A stretch of DNA of 30,194 nt from DTSX01 sp964008355 (GCA_964008355.1 CAXGBD010000009.1:1-30194); one strand, 5' to 3'. Counted from the first letter of the stretch, positions 16,260-24,551 are shown. The notes: generated by a model not told the origin, from the letters alone. A program made the numbers and translations.

Positions 16260-17288
16260 ATGGGCGATACACATAGCACTTATAGCTTAAATGCTGAACT
16301 CTATCATGATCAAACATTCTTTGAGATTGAGAGAGAGAAAGTCTTCTATACTGAGTGGCAATGGGTTGATAGATCGCAATCACTTGTTGCTTCTGGTGAT
16401 TTTATTACCACAGAAATTGCAAATTATCCTATTCTGTTAATTAAAGACAAAAACAATAAAATCAATGGATTTCATAATGTCTGCAGACACCGGGCATCTA
16501 AGGTTTTACAACAAAATAGAGGTAACTGTCAAAGCATGATATGTCCTTACCATGGATGGAATTATGGCTTGGATGGCAACTTAAAAAATCCTCCCAATTT
16601 TTTTGGTGGTAAAGATTTTAATTATAAAAAACATTCACTTTTTCCAATTAGAGTCTCAGAAAAGTATGGGTTAATCTTTGTGAATTTTAGTTTAAAATCG
16701 CAATCTCTAAATGACTGGCTAGGACCCTTTAACAAGGTAATTAATGACTACTATGACAATGATTATATTTTTCATAATGAGCTTAAATTTGATGTTCATG
16801 CCAACTGGAAAACCTATGTTGACAACTATCAGGAGGGTTATCATATCCCTTTAGTACACCCACAATTAAACAGGGATGTTGTTTGGGAAGATTACACCAT
16901 AGAAAATACAGAATTATGCAGCATTCATTCTGTTCCAGCTAGACTTGGTAGCAATCAACCTGGAAGTTTTGGTTGGCACTTTCCCAACTTTATTTTTAAT
17001 GTATACGGAAGGGGAATCGTGTTTCAAAGAATTGAACCCATTCAAGCAAAGTGGTGTAGGGTGGTTTATAATTTATTTAGACCATCCAGTGTCTCATTCG
17101 ATGATTTTGAATCTAGTGAGGGGAAGTATCAACTTGATGTGAGTTTAGAAGATCAGCAGCTTGTACCCGAAATCCAAAGAAATTTACAGGCAGGAATATA
17201 TCAATCGGGTCCTTTAAGCTCTAAATACGAATCGGGCGTTGCACATTTCCATCAATTATTGATGAAAAAAATTACCAAAGGAGAATAG
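16260..17288 (+). CDS. Rieske [2Fe-2S] ring-hydroxylating oxygenase, alpha subunit
   Basis: A 342-residue Rieske non-haem iron oxygenase. The Rieske centre is C75-x-H77 ... C95-x2-H98 (CRHR and CPYHGW). The mononuclear iron site is H195 and H200 in YQEGYHIPLVHP, with a late Asp (D298 in LEDQQLVPEIQ). Length matches the shorter alpha-only oxygenases (phthalate, carnitine and glycine-betaine monooxygenase types) rather than alpha-beta dioxygenases, and no beta subunit follows. I start at ATG 16260 rather than the TTG one codon earlier. It lies 12 nt after the M20 gene and is followed after 1 nt by an NmrA-type reductase gene, whose AGGAG site is inside this gene's end. No reductase or ferredoxin partner is nearby. 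Hydroxylation or oxidative demethylation is likely. Confidence 0.9.
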   Translation: MGDTHSTYSLNAELYHDQTFFEIEREKVFYTEWQWVDRSQSLVASGDFITTEIANYPILLIKDKNNKINGFHNVCRHRASKVLQQNRGNCQSMICPYHGWNYGLDGNLKNPPNFFGGKDFNYKKHSLFPIRVSEKYGLIFVNFSLKSQSLNDWLGPFNKVINDYYDNDYIFHNELKFDVHANWKTYVDNYQEGYHIPLVHPQLNRDVVWEDYTIENTELCSIHSVPARLGSNQPGSFGWHFPNFIFNVYGRGIVFQRIEPIQAKWCRVVYNLFRPSSVSFDDFESSEGKYQLDVSLEDQQLVPEIQRNLQAGIYQSGPLSSKYESGVAHFHQLLMKKITKGE

Positions 17289-17289
17289 T

Positions 17290-18147
17290 ATGATCTTAAT
17301 AACTGGAGCGACTGGCAATACAGGTTCAGCAGCTGTTCAAGAACTGTCCAGTCGAAATATTCCTTTTAGGGCATTAATTAGAAATAAGGATAAACAAAGC
17401 CAAATAACTGACCTAGGTGGTGAAGTTATTATTGGCGCTATAGAAGATGATGGGGCTTTAAATCAAGCAATGGAAGGAGTTCAAAAAACCTTGGTATTGT
17501 TACCCAATTCCGAACAACAACTCTTTCTAGAAAAGAAAATAGTCGATACTGCACTTGCAGCCAACGTTCAACATATTGTAAAAATATCCTCCATGGAAGC
17601 TGTGCCTGAGGCAACTAGCCCAATTCCTAAACTTCATATGCAATCAGAAAATTACATAAAACATTCTGGAATGAGCTGGACAATGATTAAACCAAATTTC
17701 TTTATGCAAAACTTATTAGGTTCCGGTAAAACAATTGTTGAGCAGGATAAATTTTTCTTGCCTATGGGTGAAGGAAAAACTGGAATGATTCATACAAGAG
17801 ATATTGGAATGGTGATTGCTAAAGTGCTTTCGGAAGATGGTCATGCAGGACAAAATTATGAAGTTACAGGACCAGAAATTTTATCCTTTCATGATGTTGC
17901 TGAGATATTCAGCAGAACGCTTGGTAAGAAAGTTGATTATATCAACGTGCCTATAGACGAATATAAAAAGACATTGTCTCAGTTCTTAACAAACCAGTGG
18001 CATTTGGATTCTGTGATTGACCTTTTCAAAGGTATCGCAGCAGGTGGTATCGAGGACAAGACTAATACTTTTCAGGATTTAATGGGAAAATCGCCGTGCT
18101 CTTTAGAACAGTTTATTCAAGAATATTCATTTGTTTTTAATGCTTAA
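17290..18147 (+). CDS. NmrA-like NAD(P)-binding atypical SDR / quinone reductase-like
   Basis: A 285-residue atypical short-chain dehydrogenase. The nucleotide loop GATGNTG is at residues 6-12, followed by RALIRN, typical of NmrA, triphenylmethane reductase and QOR2-type NAD(P)H-binding proteins. Later segments (KISSMEAV, SWTMIKPNFFMQNLL, HTRDIGMVIAKVL, YEVTGPEILSFHDVAEIFS) follow the family order. It starts 1 nt after the Rieske oxygenase stop, so the two should be translated together. It could reduce a product of the oxygenase step (dihydrodiol, quinone or ketone) or sense redox state. It is the last gene of the M20-Rieske-SDR operon; the next gene is convergent 5 nt away. Confidence 0.85.
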   Translation: MILITGATGNTGSAAVQELSSRNIPFRALIRNKDKQSQITDLGGEVIIGAIEDDGALNQAMEGVQKTLVLLPNSEQQLFLEKKIVDTALAANVQHIVKISSMEAVPEATSPIPKLHMQSENYIKHSGMSWTMIKPNFFMQNLLGSGKTIVEQDKFFLPMGEGKTGMIHTRDIGMVIAKVLSEDGHAGQNYEVTGPEILSFHDVAEIFSRTLGKKVDYINVPIDEYKKTLSQFLTNQWHLDSVIDLFKGIAAGGIEDKTNTFQDLMGKSPCSLEQFIQEYSFVFNA

Positions 18148-18152
18148 TTTTT

Positions 18153-19415
18153 TTACTGTTCTTGCCATCCTTTCTTAACAATTATCACAGCAAATACAAT
18201 TGCAGGCAGGCCCATGGCAGCGGCAAACAAGAAAAAATCTGACCAGCCCACAGATTCAATAAATTGTCCTGAAAAGCCACTTAAAGTGATACCAGGTAAA
18301 AACATCAGTGAAGAAAAGAGCGCATACTGTGAAGCAGTATAATTCCTATTGGTTAAGCTGGATAGAAAGGCAATAAAAACAGAGCCAGAAAACCCTAATG
18401 CAAAATTATCAGCACTGATTGTTAATATTAGAATCCTTAAGTCTGCTCCTAAGCTTTCTAGTAATAAAAAGAATAAATTGGTTCCTGCAAGTAATATACT
18501 GCTTACTATCAATGGTTTGCTGATACCATACTTGGCAACGGACAGACCTCCAACAAATGCACCAATAATTGTAACAATAAAACCAAACACTTTTGTAATT
18601 GACGCAATTTCACTGAGTTTAAAGCCAATATCAATATAAAAAGGGTTGGCCACTATATTGAGCATTAAATCGCTGACACGATACAAGGCAATAAACAACA
18701 AAAGCATAATGGACCAGTAACCATTTCTGGTAAAAAATTCTGAAAAAGGATGAATGACTGATTCCTTAAACCAATGGATTGAGTATTGACTTGATTTTTG
18801 CTCCTTAGGCTCAGAAATGATTAAAACAGTTGCGACGCCAACTAACATAAATAATGCCATAGTTTGATAGGCCAGTTTCCAAGAATAAAATTCAGCAATA
18901 TATAATGCACCAGCTCCTGACAACAATACAGAGATTCTATAGCCCAGTTGATAGCTTGCTGCCATTGCTCCTTGGAATCGGTTACTAATAATCTCAATTC
19001 GATAAGCATCTATTGCAATATCTTGTGTGGCTGATGCAAAAGCAATAATGATTGCAAGATAAGCCAACCAACTAAGGTTAGTTTGGGGTTTAAAAAAAGA
19101 CATATAAAACAAACCGATTAGAATGCAACACTGCATCAACAACATCCATGCTCGTCTTTGCCCTAAAGTTTTCGATAAAAAAGGTATGGAAAGACTATCA
19201 AGCATTGGAGCCCATAAAAATTTCATTGCATAGATAACACCAACCCATCCAAACATGCTTACTTCTGCAATTCCTATGTCCACCGAGGCTAACCAGACTG
19301 TCAATGTTGCAAAAAGCAAAGGGTATGGTAAACCTGCAGAGAATCCTAAGAAAACCATTCTAATAACCTCTGGTTTTAAATAAATCCCAAGACCGTGTTG
19401 TTGTTTATTTATCAT
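18153..19415 (-). CDS. ampG: AmpG-family muropeptide MFS permease
   Basis: A 420-residue inner-membrane protein with about 12 helices. The N-terminal region (FLGFSAGLPYPLLFATLTVWLA, then YAMKFLWAPMLDSL, then RRAWMLLMQ) is the characteristic AmpG block. AmpG imports anhydro-muropeptides released by cell-wall turnover for peptidoglycan recycling. The later SATQDIAIDAYRIE segment (helix 4-5 region) is also typical of the family. Its start lies 2 nt from the stop of xthA on the same strand, so ampG probably rides on the xthA transcript. No ampC or ampR is present. This gene marks the start of the core-genome part of the window. Confidence 0.85.
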   Translation of the reverse strand: MINKQQHGLGIYLKPEVIRMVFLGFSAGLPYPLLFATLTVWLASVDIGIAEVSMFGWVGVIYAMKFLWAPMLDSLSIPFLSKTLGQRRAWMLLMQCCILIGLFYMSFFKPQTNLSWLAYLAIIIAFASATQDIAIDAYRIEIISNRFQGAMAASYQLGYRISVLLSGAGALYIAEFYSWKLAYQTMALFMLVGVATVLIISEPKEQKSSQYSIHWFKESVIHPFSEFFTRNGYWSIMLLLFIALYRVSDLMLNIVANPFYIDIGFKLSEIASITKVFGFIVTIIGAFVGGLSVAKYGISKPLIVSSILLAGTNLFFLLLESLGADLRILILTISADNFALGFSGSVFIAFLSSLTNRNYTASQYALFSSLMFLPGITLSGFSGQFIESVGWSDFFLFAAAMGLPAIVFAVIIVKKGWQEQ

Positions 19416-19417
19416 TT

Positions 19418-20242
19418 TTAGAAAGGGTAATCATAATCAATCACCAATGGTGCATGATCTGAAAAACGTTTTTTTCTATAGATAAAGGATTTGTTCACGC
19501 AGTTTTTAAAATTTTGAGTTGTAATTTGATAATCAATCCTCCATCCCACATTCTTTTCCCAAGCCCTTCCTCTGTTAGACCACCATGTATATTGGTCAGC
19601 ATTTTGATTGACTACCCGGAATGAATCAACAAAGCATAATTGATCAAATATTTTATCAAGCCATGCTCTTTCTTCTGGCAAACAACCTGAGTTCTTCTGA
19701 TTAGACTTCCAATTTTTAATATCTATTTCTTTATGAACGATATTCACATCCCCACAAAAAATATAGGGCTTTCTGGATTGAAGCTTGTCTTTTAGTTTGT
19801 CTTCAAAAACATCTAAAAACCTATACTTCATTTGTTGCCTGATATCACCAGAAGAGCCTGAAGGAAAATAAACTGATGCTATTGTAAAATCGTCATAAAC
19901 ACATTCTAGATAGCGACCTTCAGAATCAAACTCTTGTGAACTTAACCCTTCAAGAATACTGCTGGGCTTCTTTTTTGAAAAAATAGCTACCCCACTGTAT
20001 CCCTTCTTCTCAGCTGGAAAATAAAAACAATGGTACTGCTCTGGCCAGAATGTTTCACTTTGGATATCGTCCAGTTGAGCTCTGATTTCTTGAAGACATA
20101 CAATATCAGCGCCTTGTTTTGGCAACCATTCAAAAAAACCTTTTCTCGCAGCTGCTCTGATTCCATTCACATTTACAGTAATTATTCTTATGTCATCCTC
20201 CAGTTGCCTAAATGTTAATAAAAAAGTTTTCACAAATCTCAT
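19418..20242 (-). CDS. xthA: Exodeoxyribonuclease III (start uncertain)
   Basis: An ExoIII-type AP endonuclease / 3'-5' exonuclease for base-excision repair. The core begins IRIITVNVNGIRAA. It carries the catalytic Glu in VCLQEIRAQ, the GDVNI block, the WRIDYQ segment and the C-terminal SDHAPLVIDY with the catalytic Asp-His. The coordinates use the nearest in-frame ATG (20242), which adds 17 unconserved residues (MRFVKTFLLTFRQLEDD) before the core and has no ribosome binding site. The family normally begins at M-R-I-I-T. The matching codon here is ATA (20191-20189), placed 5 nt after a perfect GGAGG. Starting there gives 257 residues, a usual family length, and avoids running into the pyrE promoter region. 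The product assignment is firm; only the start is open. Confidence 0.9.
   Translation of the reverse strand: MRFVKTFLLTFRQLEDDIRIITVNVNGIRAAARKGFFEWLPKQGADIVCLQEIRAQLDDIQSETFWPEQYHCFYFPAEKKGYSGVAIFSKKKPSSILEGLSSQEFDSEGRYLECVYDDFTIASVYFPSGSSGDIRQQMKYRFLDVFEDKLKDKLQSRKPYIFCGDVNIVHKEIDIKNWKSNQKNSGCLPEERAWLDKIFDQLCFVDSFRVVNQNADQYTWWSNRGRAWEKNVGWRIDYQITTQNFKNCVNKSFIYRKKRFSDHAPLVIDYDYPF
20197..20201 (-). promoter_or_regulatory. Shine-Dalgarno site before a non-canonical xthA start
   Basis: On the minus strand GGAGG is followed after 5 nt by ATA-AGA-ATA-ATT (20191 leftwards), which encodes the conserved start of ExoIII if ATA acts as initiator. An ATG directly after the GGAGG (20196) is out of frame and stops after two codons. 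Confidence 0.5.
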
Positions 20243-20300
20243 TGCTACACAAATGAAATGAGATGATAGACTATGCAACTACCAGATAATTTTATACCGC

Positions 20301-20954
20301 ATGGAAAATAACAAACAAGAATTTATCCGATTTGCTTTAACTAAAGGTGTTTTAAAATTTGGAGAATTTAAACTTAAATCAGGCCGAATTAGTCCTTATT
20401 TTTTTGACTTAGGGCTGTTTAATTCAGGTCAATCTATAGATTGTTTGGGAAGGTTTTATGCTGCAGCTTTAATGGCAAGTACGCTGGAGTATGACATGCT
20501 GTTTGGTCCTGCTTATAAAGGAATTTCAATTACAACTGTGTTGTCTTCAGCTTTAGCAAGAGATTATAAAATAGACATCCCATTTGCCTTCAATAGAAAA
20601 GAAACAAAAGACCATGGTGAAAAAGGTTTGATAATAGGAGCTCCTATCGAAGGTAGAGTGTTAATTGTTGATGATGTGATTACCGCAGGGACTGCGGTTT
20701 CTGAATGCGCTAGATTGATTACTGACCTTGGTGGTACATTAGCGGGTATTTTAATATCATTGGACAGACAAGAAAGAGGTAGAGAAAACCTTTCTGCTGT
20801 TGCTGAAGTATCTGTAAAATTAAGCGTGCCTGTTATTGCTATTGCGAACTTAAATGATTTAATTGATCTTTTAGAATCGGAAAATACTGCAATAAAACAA
20901 TGGCTTCCTAAAATAAAAAAATACAGGGATCGCTATGGTGTAGGTGTTGATTAA
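20301..20954 (+). CDS. pyrE: Orotate phosphoribosyltransferase
   Basis: A 217-residue enzyme that joins orotate to PRPP to form OMP in de novo pyrimidine synthesis, in the cytoplasm. The PRPP-binding loop VLIVDDVITAGTA is at residues 120-132. The N-terminal LKSGRISPYFFDLG and GPAYKGI segments are typical of bacterial PyrE, and the flexible catalytic loop RKETKDHGEKG is at 99-109. Length is normal. It is transcribed away from xthA, and its stop codon overlaps the dut stop tail to tail by 4 nt. The promoter would lie between about 20200 and 20300; no clear pair of hexamers was identified. Confidence 0.97.
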   Translation: MENNKQEFIRFALTKGVLKFGEFKLKSGRISPYFFDLGLFNSGQSIDCLGRFYAAALMASTLEYDMLFGPAYKGISITTVLSSALARDYKIDIPFAFNRKETKDHGEKGLIIGAPIEGRVLIVDDVITAGTAVSECARLITDLGGTLAGILISLDRQERGRENLSAVAEVSVKLSVPVIAIANLNDLIDLLESENTAIKQWLPKIKKYRDRYGVGVD

Positions 20955-21409
20955 TCTTTGCCAGTATGACCAAAGCCTCCTTCGCCACGAGCGGTCATAT
21001 CAAATTCTTCTACCACTCTAAAATCAACTTGTTTTATCGGTACAAATACCATCTGAGCTAACCTGAGGCCGGGCTCAATTAGAATCAATTGATTCCCTCT
21101 GTTCCAACATGAAATAAATACTTGGCCTTGGTAGTCCGAATCAATTAGACCGACTAAGTTACCTAAAACTAAGCCTTGTTTATGGCCTAACCCGGACCTT
21201 GGCAATATTACTGCAGCTAAAGTTGGATCATTAATATGGATCGCAATACCACTGGGTATCAATTCAGTTTGCCCTGGAGTTAAGTTAATCGGTGAGTCTA
21301 TACAAGCTCTTAAATCTATGCCTGCAGATCCTTCGGTCTCATACTGAGGCACTCCAAAATCTTTACTAATTCTCTGATTAAGAACCTTTATATCTACTTT
21401 CTTTTTCAT
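20951..21409 (-). CDS. dut: Deoxyuridine 5'-triphosphate nucleotidohydrolase (dUTPase)
   Basis: A 152-residue trimeric dUTPase, which hydrolyses dUTP to dUMP and PPi and so keeps uracil out of DNA. All five family motifs are present in order: AGIDLRA, PRSGLGHKQG, GLIDSDYQG, RLAQMVF, and the C-terminal RGEGGFGHTG that closes over the substrate. Length is as in E. coli. The gene converges on pyrE, sharing a TTAA in which both stop codons lie. In many gammaproteobacteria coaBC (dfp) sits directly upstream of dut; here the upstream neighbour is the divergent rpmB. Confidence 0.97.
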   Translation of the reverse strand: MKKKVDIKVLNQRISKDFGVPQYETEGSAGIDLRACIDSPINLTPGQTELIPSGIAIHINDPTLAAVILPRSGLGHKQGLVLGNLVGLIDSDYQGQVFISCWNRGNQLILIEPGLRLAQMVFVPIKQVDFRVVEEFDMTARGEGGFGHTGKD

Positions 21410-21503
21410 ACATTAATTCTCTATTTGAATGAGAAACTACAATAGGTTAGAACTAAATACTACATCTTATAAGGGCTCTTATGAATATTTTTATGCTCAG
21501 AGC

Positions 21504-21532
21504 TTGCTATGTTGGATTTGTCTTGGTATAAA
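21504..21532 (+). promoter_or_regulatory. Candidate distal sigma-70 promoter for rpmB-rpmG
   Basis: TTGCTA (21504-21509) and TATAAA (21527-21532) are separated by 17 bp, and TGG precedes the -10, giving an extended -10 form. It lies about 65 nt before the rpmB start codon in the dut/rpmB divergent gap. The call is from consensus matching by eye. Confidence 0.45.
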
Positions 21533-21552
21533 ACTCGATCACTAAAACAATT

Positions 21553-21561
21553 TGCTATAAT
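21553..21561 (+). promoter_or_regulatory. Candidate proximal extended -10 promoter for rpmB
   Basis: TGCTATAAT is a perfect extended -10 element (TGnTATAAT). No good -35 lies 17 bp upstream, as is usual for extended -10 promoters. Its start site would fall about 28 nt before the rpmB ATG. Confidence 0.5.
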
Positions 21562-21595
21562 TGATCAGATAACTAGCAAGAAAAAAGAGCAAAAA

Positions 21596-21832
21596 ATGTC
21601 TAGAATTTGTCAAGTCACTGGAAAAAAAACGATAAGTGGGAACAATGTTTCTCATGCTAATAACAGAAATCGACGTAAATTTTTGCCCAATTTACATATG
21701 CATCGGATCTGGGTTGAGAGTCAAAACAGATTTGTTAAGTTAAAACTATCGAAAAAAGGTCTGAGGACCATTGATAAACTGGGAATAGATCACGTTTTGG
21801 AAAACATTAATAAATATGGAGAAACTGAATAA
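21596..21832 (+). CDS. rpmB: 50S ribosomal protein L28
   Basis: 78 residues, the same length as E. coli L28. It begins MSRICQVTGKK, with the conserved SGNNVSHANNRNRRKFLPNLH and KLKLSKKGLRTIDK segments. The ATG at 21596 is chosen because it gives the exact family N-terminus. An in-frame ATG at 21509 would add 29 unrelated residues and lies within the promoter region. rpmG begins directly after the stop codon, as in the usual rpmB-rpmG operon. Confidence 0.97.
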   Translation: MSRICQVTGKKTISGNNVSHANNRNRRKFLPNLHMHRIWVESQNRFVKLKLSKKGLRTIDKLGIDHVLENINKYGETE

Positions 21833-21988
21833 ATGCGTGAGAAAATAAAGCTAGTATCCTCAGCAAAAACTGGGCATTACTACACTACAACAAAGAACAA
21901 AAAAGAACATCCAGATAAAATGGAGACAAAGAAGTTCGACCCTACAATTAGAAAATACGTTCTTTACAAAGAGTCAAAAATTAAATAA
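21833..21988 (+). CDS. rpmG: 50S ribosomal protein L33
   Basis: A 51-residue ribosomal protein: MREKIKLVSSAKTGHYYTTT at the N-terminus, then KKFDPTIRKYVLYKESKIK at the C-terminus, matching L33 of Gammaproteobacteria apart from a shorter N-terminus. The zinc-binding cysteines seen in some L33 forms are absent, so this is the zinc-independent C- type. The ATG follows the rpmB stop with no gap, indicating translational coupling. Confidence 0.97.
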   Translation: MREKIKLVSSAKTGHYYTTTKNKKEHPDKMETKKFDPTIRKYVLYKESKIK

Positions 21989-22008
21989 TTTCATTCCATA
22001 AAACATGT

Positions 22009-22032
22009 AGGCATAATTTATAAAATATGCCT
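22009..22032 (+). promoter_or_regulatory. Inverted repeat over the mutM start codon
   Basis: AGGCATA (22009-22015) and TATGCCT (22026-22032) pair perfectly across a 10-nt AT loop. The right arm contains the mutM ATG (22027-22029). In mRNA the 7-bp stem would cover the start codon and reduce initiation. There is no T run, so it is not a typical terminator. Confidence 0.4.
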
Positions 22033-22848
22033 GAATTACCTGAGGTTGAAGTAACAAAAAAATCCCTAGAAGATTGCCTTAAAGGGCGATCTATAAAATC
22101 CATTGATATTAGAGAAAAAAGACTTCGATGGAATTTAAATCAAACTGATTTAAATAACCTTATAGGACAAAAAATTCAAACTCTTACAAGACGAGGGAAA
22201 TATATCTTAATCAATACCGAACCTGGTAGTGCACTACTACACTTAGGCATGTCAGGAAGTATTGGCATACTGGAGATTGATCAGCCTTTAAAAAAACATG
22301 ACCATTTTGATCTCATTATAGATAGCAACCACATTATACGGTTTAACGACCCAAGAAGATTTGGTAGTTTTATATGGGCAGGAAAGAAGCCTGAAAAACA
22401 TAAACTATTAAGTAAACTTGGACCTGAACCTTTGGAAAATAAGTCTTTGGGATCCTATTTGCACAGCTTAAGCAAGAATCGAAAAACCTCAATAAAAGCC
22501 TTCATAATGAATGCACAAGTAGTTGTTGGTGTTGGCAATATTTATGCAAATGAAGCATTATTTATTAGTGGTATTCATCCTAAACGCAAAGCAAGCAGAG
22601 TCAGCAAAAAAAGATATATGCAATTAGCATCTGCGATTCAAGAGACCCTAACAAAAGCTATAGCAATGGGTGGGACTACACTAAGAGATTTTTCTTATTC
22701 ATATAGAGGAAAGAAGATCGGTTATTTTAAACAAGAGTTATTTACTTATGGTCGTGAAGGATCTCAATGTAAGAATTGTTCTAGGCCAATTAAGCAGATA
22801 ACACTTAGTGGTAGAAGCTCTTTTTACTGTTCTGGTTGTCAACATTAA
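22027..22848 (+). CDS. mutM: Formamidopyrimidine-DNA glycosylase
   Basis: A 273-residue bifunctional DNA glycosylase / AP lyase that removes 8-oxoguanine and Fapy lesions. After Met removal the catalytic Pro2-Glu3 start (PELPEVE) is present. K58 in RRGKYI matches the family's conserved lysine. The C-terminal zinc finger has C248, C251, C268 and C271, with R263 in the DNA-contacting loop. Length is normal. It follows rpmG by 38 nt, as in the usual rpmB-rpmG-mutM order, and lacks a clear ribosome binding site. Its stop codon abuts that of the convergent ggt gene. Confidence 0.97.
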   Translation: MPELPEVEVTKKSLEDCLKGRSIKSIDIREKRLRWNLNQTDLNNLIGQKIQTLTRRGKYILINTEPGSALLHLGMSGSIGILEIDQPLKKHDHFDLIIDSNHIIRFNDPRRFGSFIWAGKKPEKHKLLSKLGPEPLENKSLGSYLHSLSKNRKTSIKAFIMNAQVVVGVGNIYANEALFISGIHPKRKASRVSKKRYMQLASAIQETLTKAIAMGGTTLRDFSYSYRGKKIGYFKQELFTYGREGSQCKNCSRPIKQITLSGRSSFYCSGCQH

Positions 22849-24525
22849 TTAATAGTAATCAATACCACTATCTTCTATCAAAGCTCTCGGGTCAGATGAG
22901 GTTTCTACCTTGCCATTATCTTTTTGTATGGTAATCACTTGCATATTTCCATAATCACGAATTTCTTTTAGCTTGTGGCCCATATCAGTCAATTCATCAA
23001 CAACACGTTCGGAAAAAGCGCCTTTTTCATATTGAATTGTGTCCGGCAAATACTGATGATGATATCGTTTGATCGAGTTCATTTCATTGGCTGTCCCACC
23101 ATTAGTCCAATTGAGAATGGACAAAAGAACCATGGTTATAATCTTTGAGCCTCCTGGCGTGCCTAAGATGGCAGTTCCAGCATCAGATTCGATAAATGTA
23201 GGTGTCATACTGGAGAGCATTCGTTTGTTTGGGTGAATTGAATTTGCTTCGCCATGAACCAAGCCATAGCGATTTGGAGTAAACGGCTTAGCAGAAAAAT
23301 CATCCATCTCATTGTTTAATATAAAGCCACCTGATGGAACCATATATCCCGATCCAAACCACGTGTTTATGGTTTGTGTTGTTGCCACCCGATTACCCTC
23401 TAAGTCGACGATAGAAAAATGTGTTGTCTCAGTTCCTTTATTACTAACAAAAATCTGATCATCATCTAAATGGATCGGTGTTGCTTGTGTTAAATCGATA
23501 CTCTCACTATGTTCAATTGCATGTTCTGAGCTAATCAACATCTGGATCGGCACCTCAACAAAATCTGGGTCGCCTAAATAAGCAGCTCTATCTTGATAAG
23601 CCCTTCTCATTGATTCAATAATAAGGTGTGTCAATCTAGATGTATCCATCCTCTTATAATCATATTGGCTTAGAATATTAAGGATAGTGGCTATTGTAGT
23701 GCCGCCTGATGAGGGAGGCGGAGCCAGAGTTAGTATAAAATCTTCAAAAGATACTTTGATAGGTTGTCTCTCAACAATTTTATATTTTTTAAAATCTGCT
23801 AATGACCAAATTGATCCGTCTTTGTTAGTTTCATTAACAATTGTCTTGGTAAAATCACTGTTATAAAAACCATCATGTCCTTCTGAAGCTATGATTCTAA
23901 GTGTATTAGCTAGCTCTGGTTGTGTGATTAAATATCCTGCTTCAGGCAGTTGTTTATTAGGTAAAAAAATCTCTTGAAACTTAGGAGAGAGAACGCTAGA
24001 TCTTTTAGCCACATTTAGTGCTGTATTGAGTCTGCGATAAGCGGGAAACCCTTCTTCTGCTAACTTTATTGCTGGCTTGAGTGAAACACTTAATGGTAGT
24101 TTTCCATATTGTTTAGAAATATGGACTAAAGCTGCTGGAAGTCCAGGTATTCCTGATGCTAAAGGGCCAACTAAAGATGACTTGGGTATAAAATTCTTAT
24201 CTGAGTCCAGGTACATGTCTGGTTTTGACATCAGAGGTGCAACTTCTCGTCCATCTATAAATGTAGTGAAATCGTCGCTATTCCTGTGCAAAAGAAAAAA
24301 ACCACCTCCTCCCAAACCTGAGCTATAGGGTTCTACAACAGATAATGCGGCACTGACTGCAACTGCTGCATCAAAAGCATTACCACCCCTTTGCAAAATG
24401 AGGTGACCTGCTTGAGTTGCTAAAGGATGTGCTGATGCAATGGCATTTTGATTTGGAAGCTCAGCATTAATATGTCCTGGATGTAGAAAAACCACAACAA
24501 TTAAAATATATTTAATATAAACCAT
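22849..24525 (-). CDS. ggt: Gamma-glutamyltranspeptidase
   Basis: An exported gamma-glutamyltransferase/hydrolase that cleaves gamma-glutamyl bonds such as that of glutathione. An N-terminal signal peptide (MVYIKYILIVVVFLHPGHINA) targets the periplasm. The proenzyme autocleaves before the catalytic Thr in GTETTHFSIVD (T367 with the ATG start), giving large and small subunits. The GNAFDAAVA, GLGGGGFFLLH and PSGGFILNNEMDDF blocks are all typical, and the 558-residue length is normal. I use the ATG at 24525; a GTG at 24546 would add seven residues (STIKKH after the initiator). It lies just downstream of coaD on the same strand. With frmA elsewhere in the window, it indicates a glutathione-using cell. 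Confidence 0.93.
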   Translation of the reverse strand: MVYIKYILIVVVFLHPGHINAELPNQNAIASAHPLATQAGHLILQRGGNAFDAAVAVSAALSVVEPYSSGLGGGGFFLLHRNSDDFTTFIDGREVAPLMSKPDMYLDSDKNFIPKSSLVGPLASGIPGLPAALVHISKQYGKLPLSVSLKPAIKLAEEGFPAYRRLNTALNVAKRSSVLSPKFQEIFLPNKQLPEAGYLITQPELANTLRIIASEGHDGFYNSDFTKTIVNETNKDGSIWSLADFKKYKIVERQPIKVSFEDFILTLAPPPSSGGTTIATILNILSQYDYKRMDTSRLTHLIIESMRRAYQDRAAYLGDPDFVEVPIQMLISSEHAIEHSESIDLTQATPIHLDDDQIFVSNKGTETTHFSIVDLEGNRVATTQTINTWFGSGYMVPSGGFILNNEMDDFSAKPFTPNRYGLVHGEANSIHPNKRMLSSMTPTFIESDAGTAILGTPGGSKIITMVLLSILNWTNGGTANEMNSIKRYHHQYLPDTIQYEKGAFSERVVDELTDMGHKLKEIRDYGNMQVITIQKDNGKVETSSDPRALIEDSGIDYY

Positions 24526-24551
24526 ATGTTTCTTTATCGTGGACACAGCTT

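Noticed and set aside
21509..21595. Upstream ATG giving a 107-residue L28
   Set aside because: The extension is unlike any L28, overlaps the promoter elements, and the 78-residue form from 21596 matches the family length exactly.
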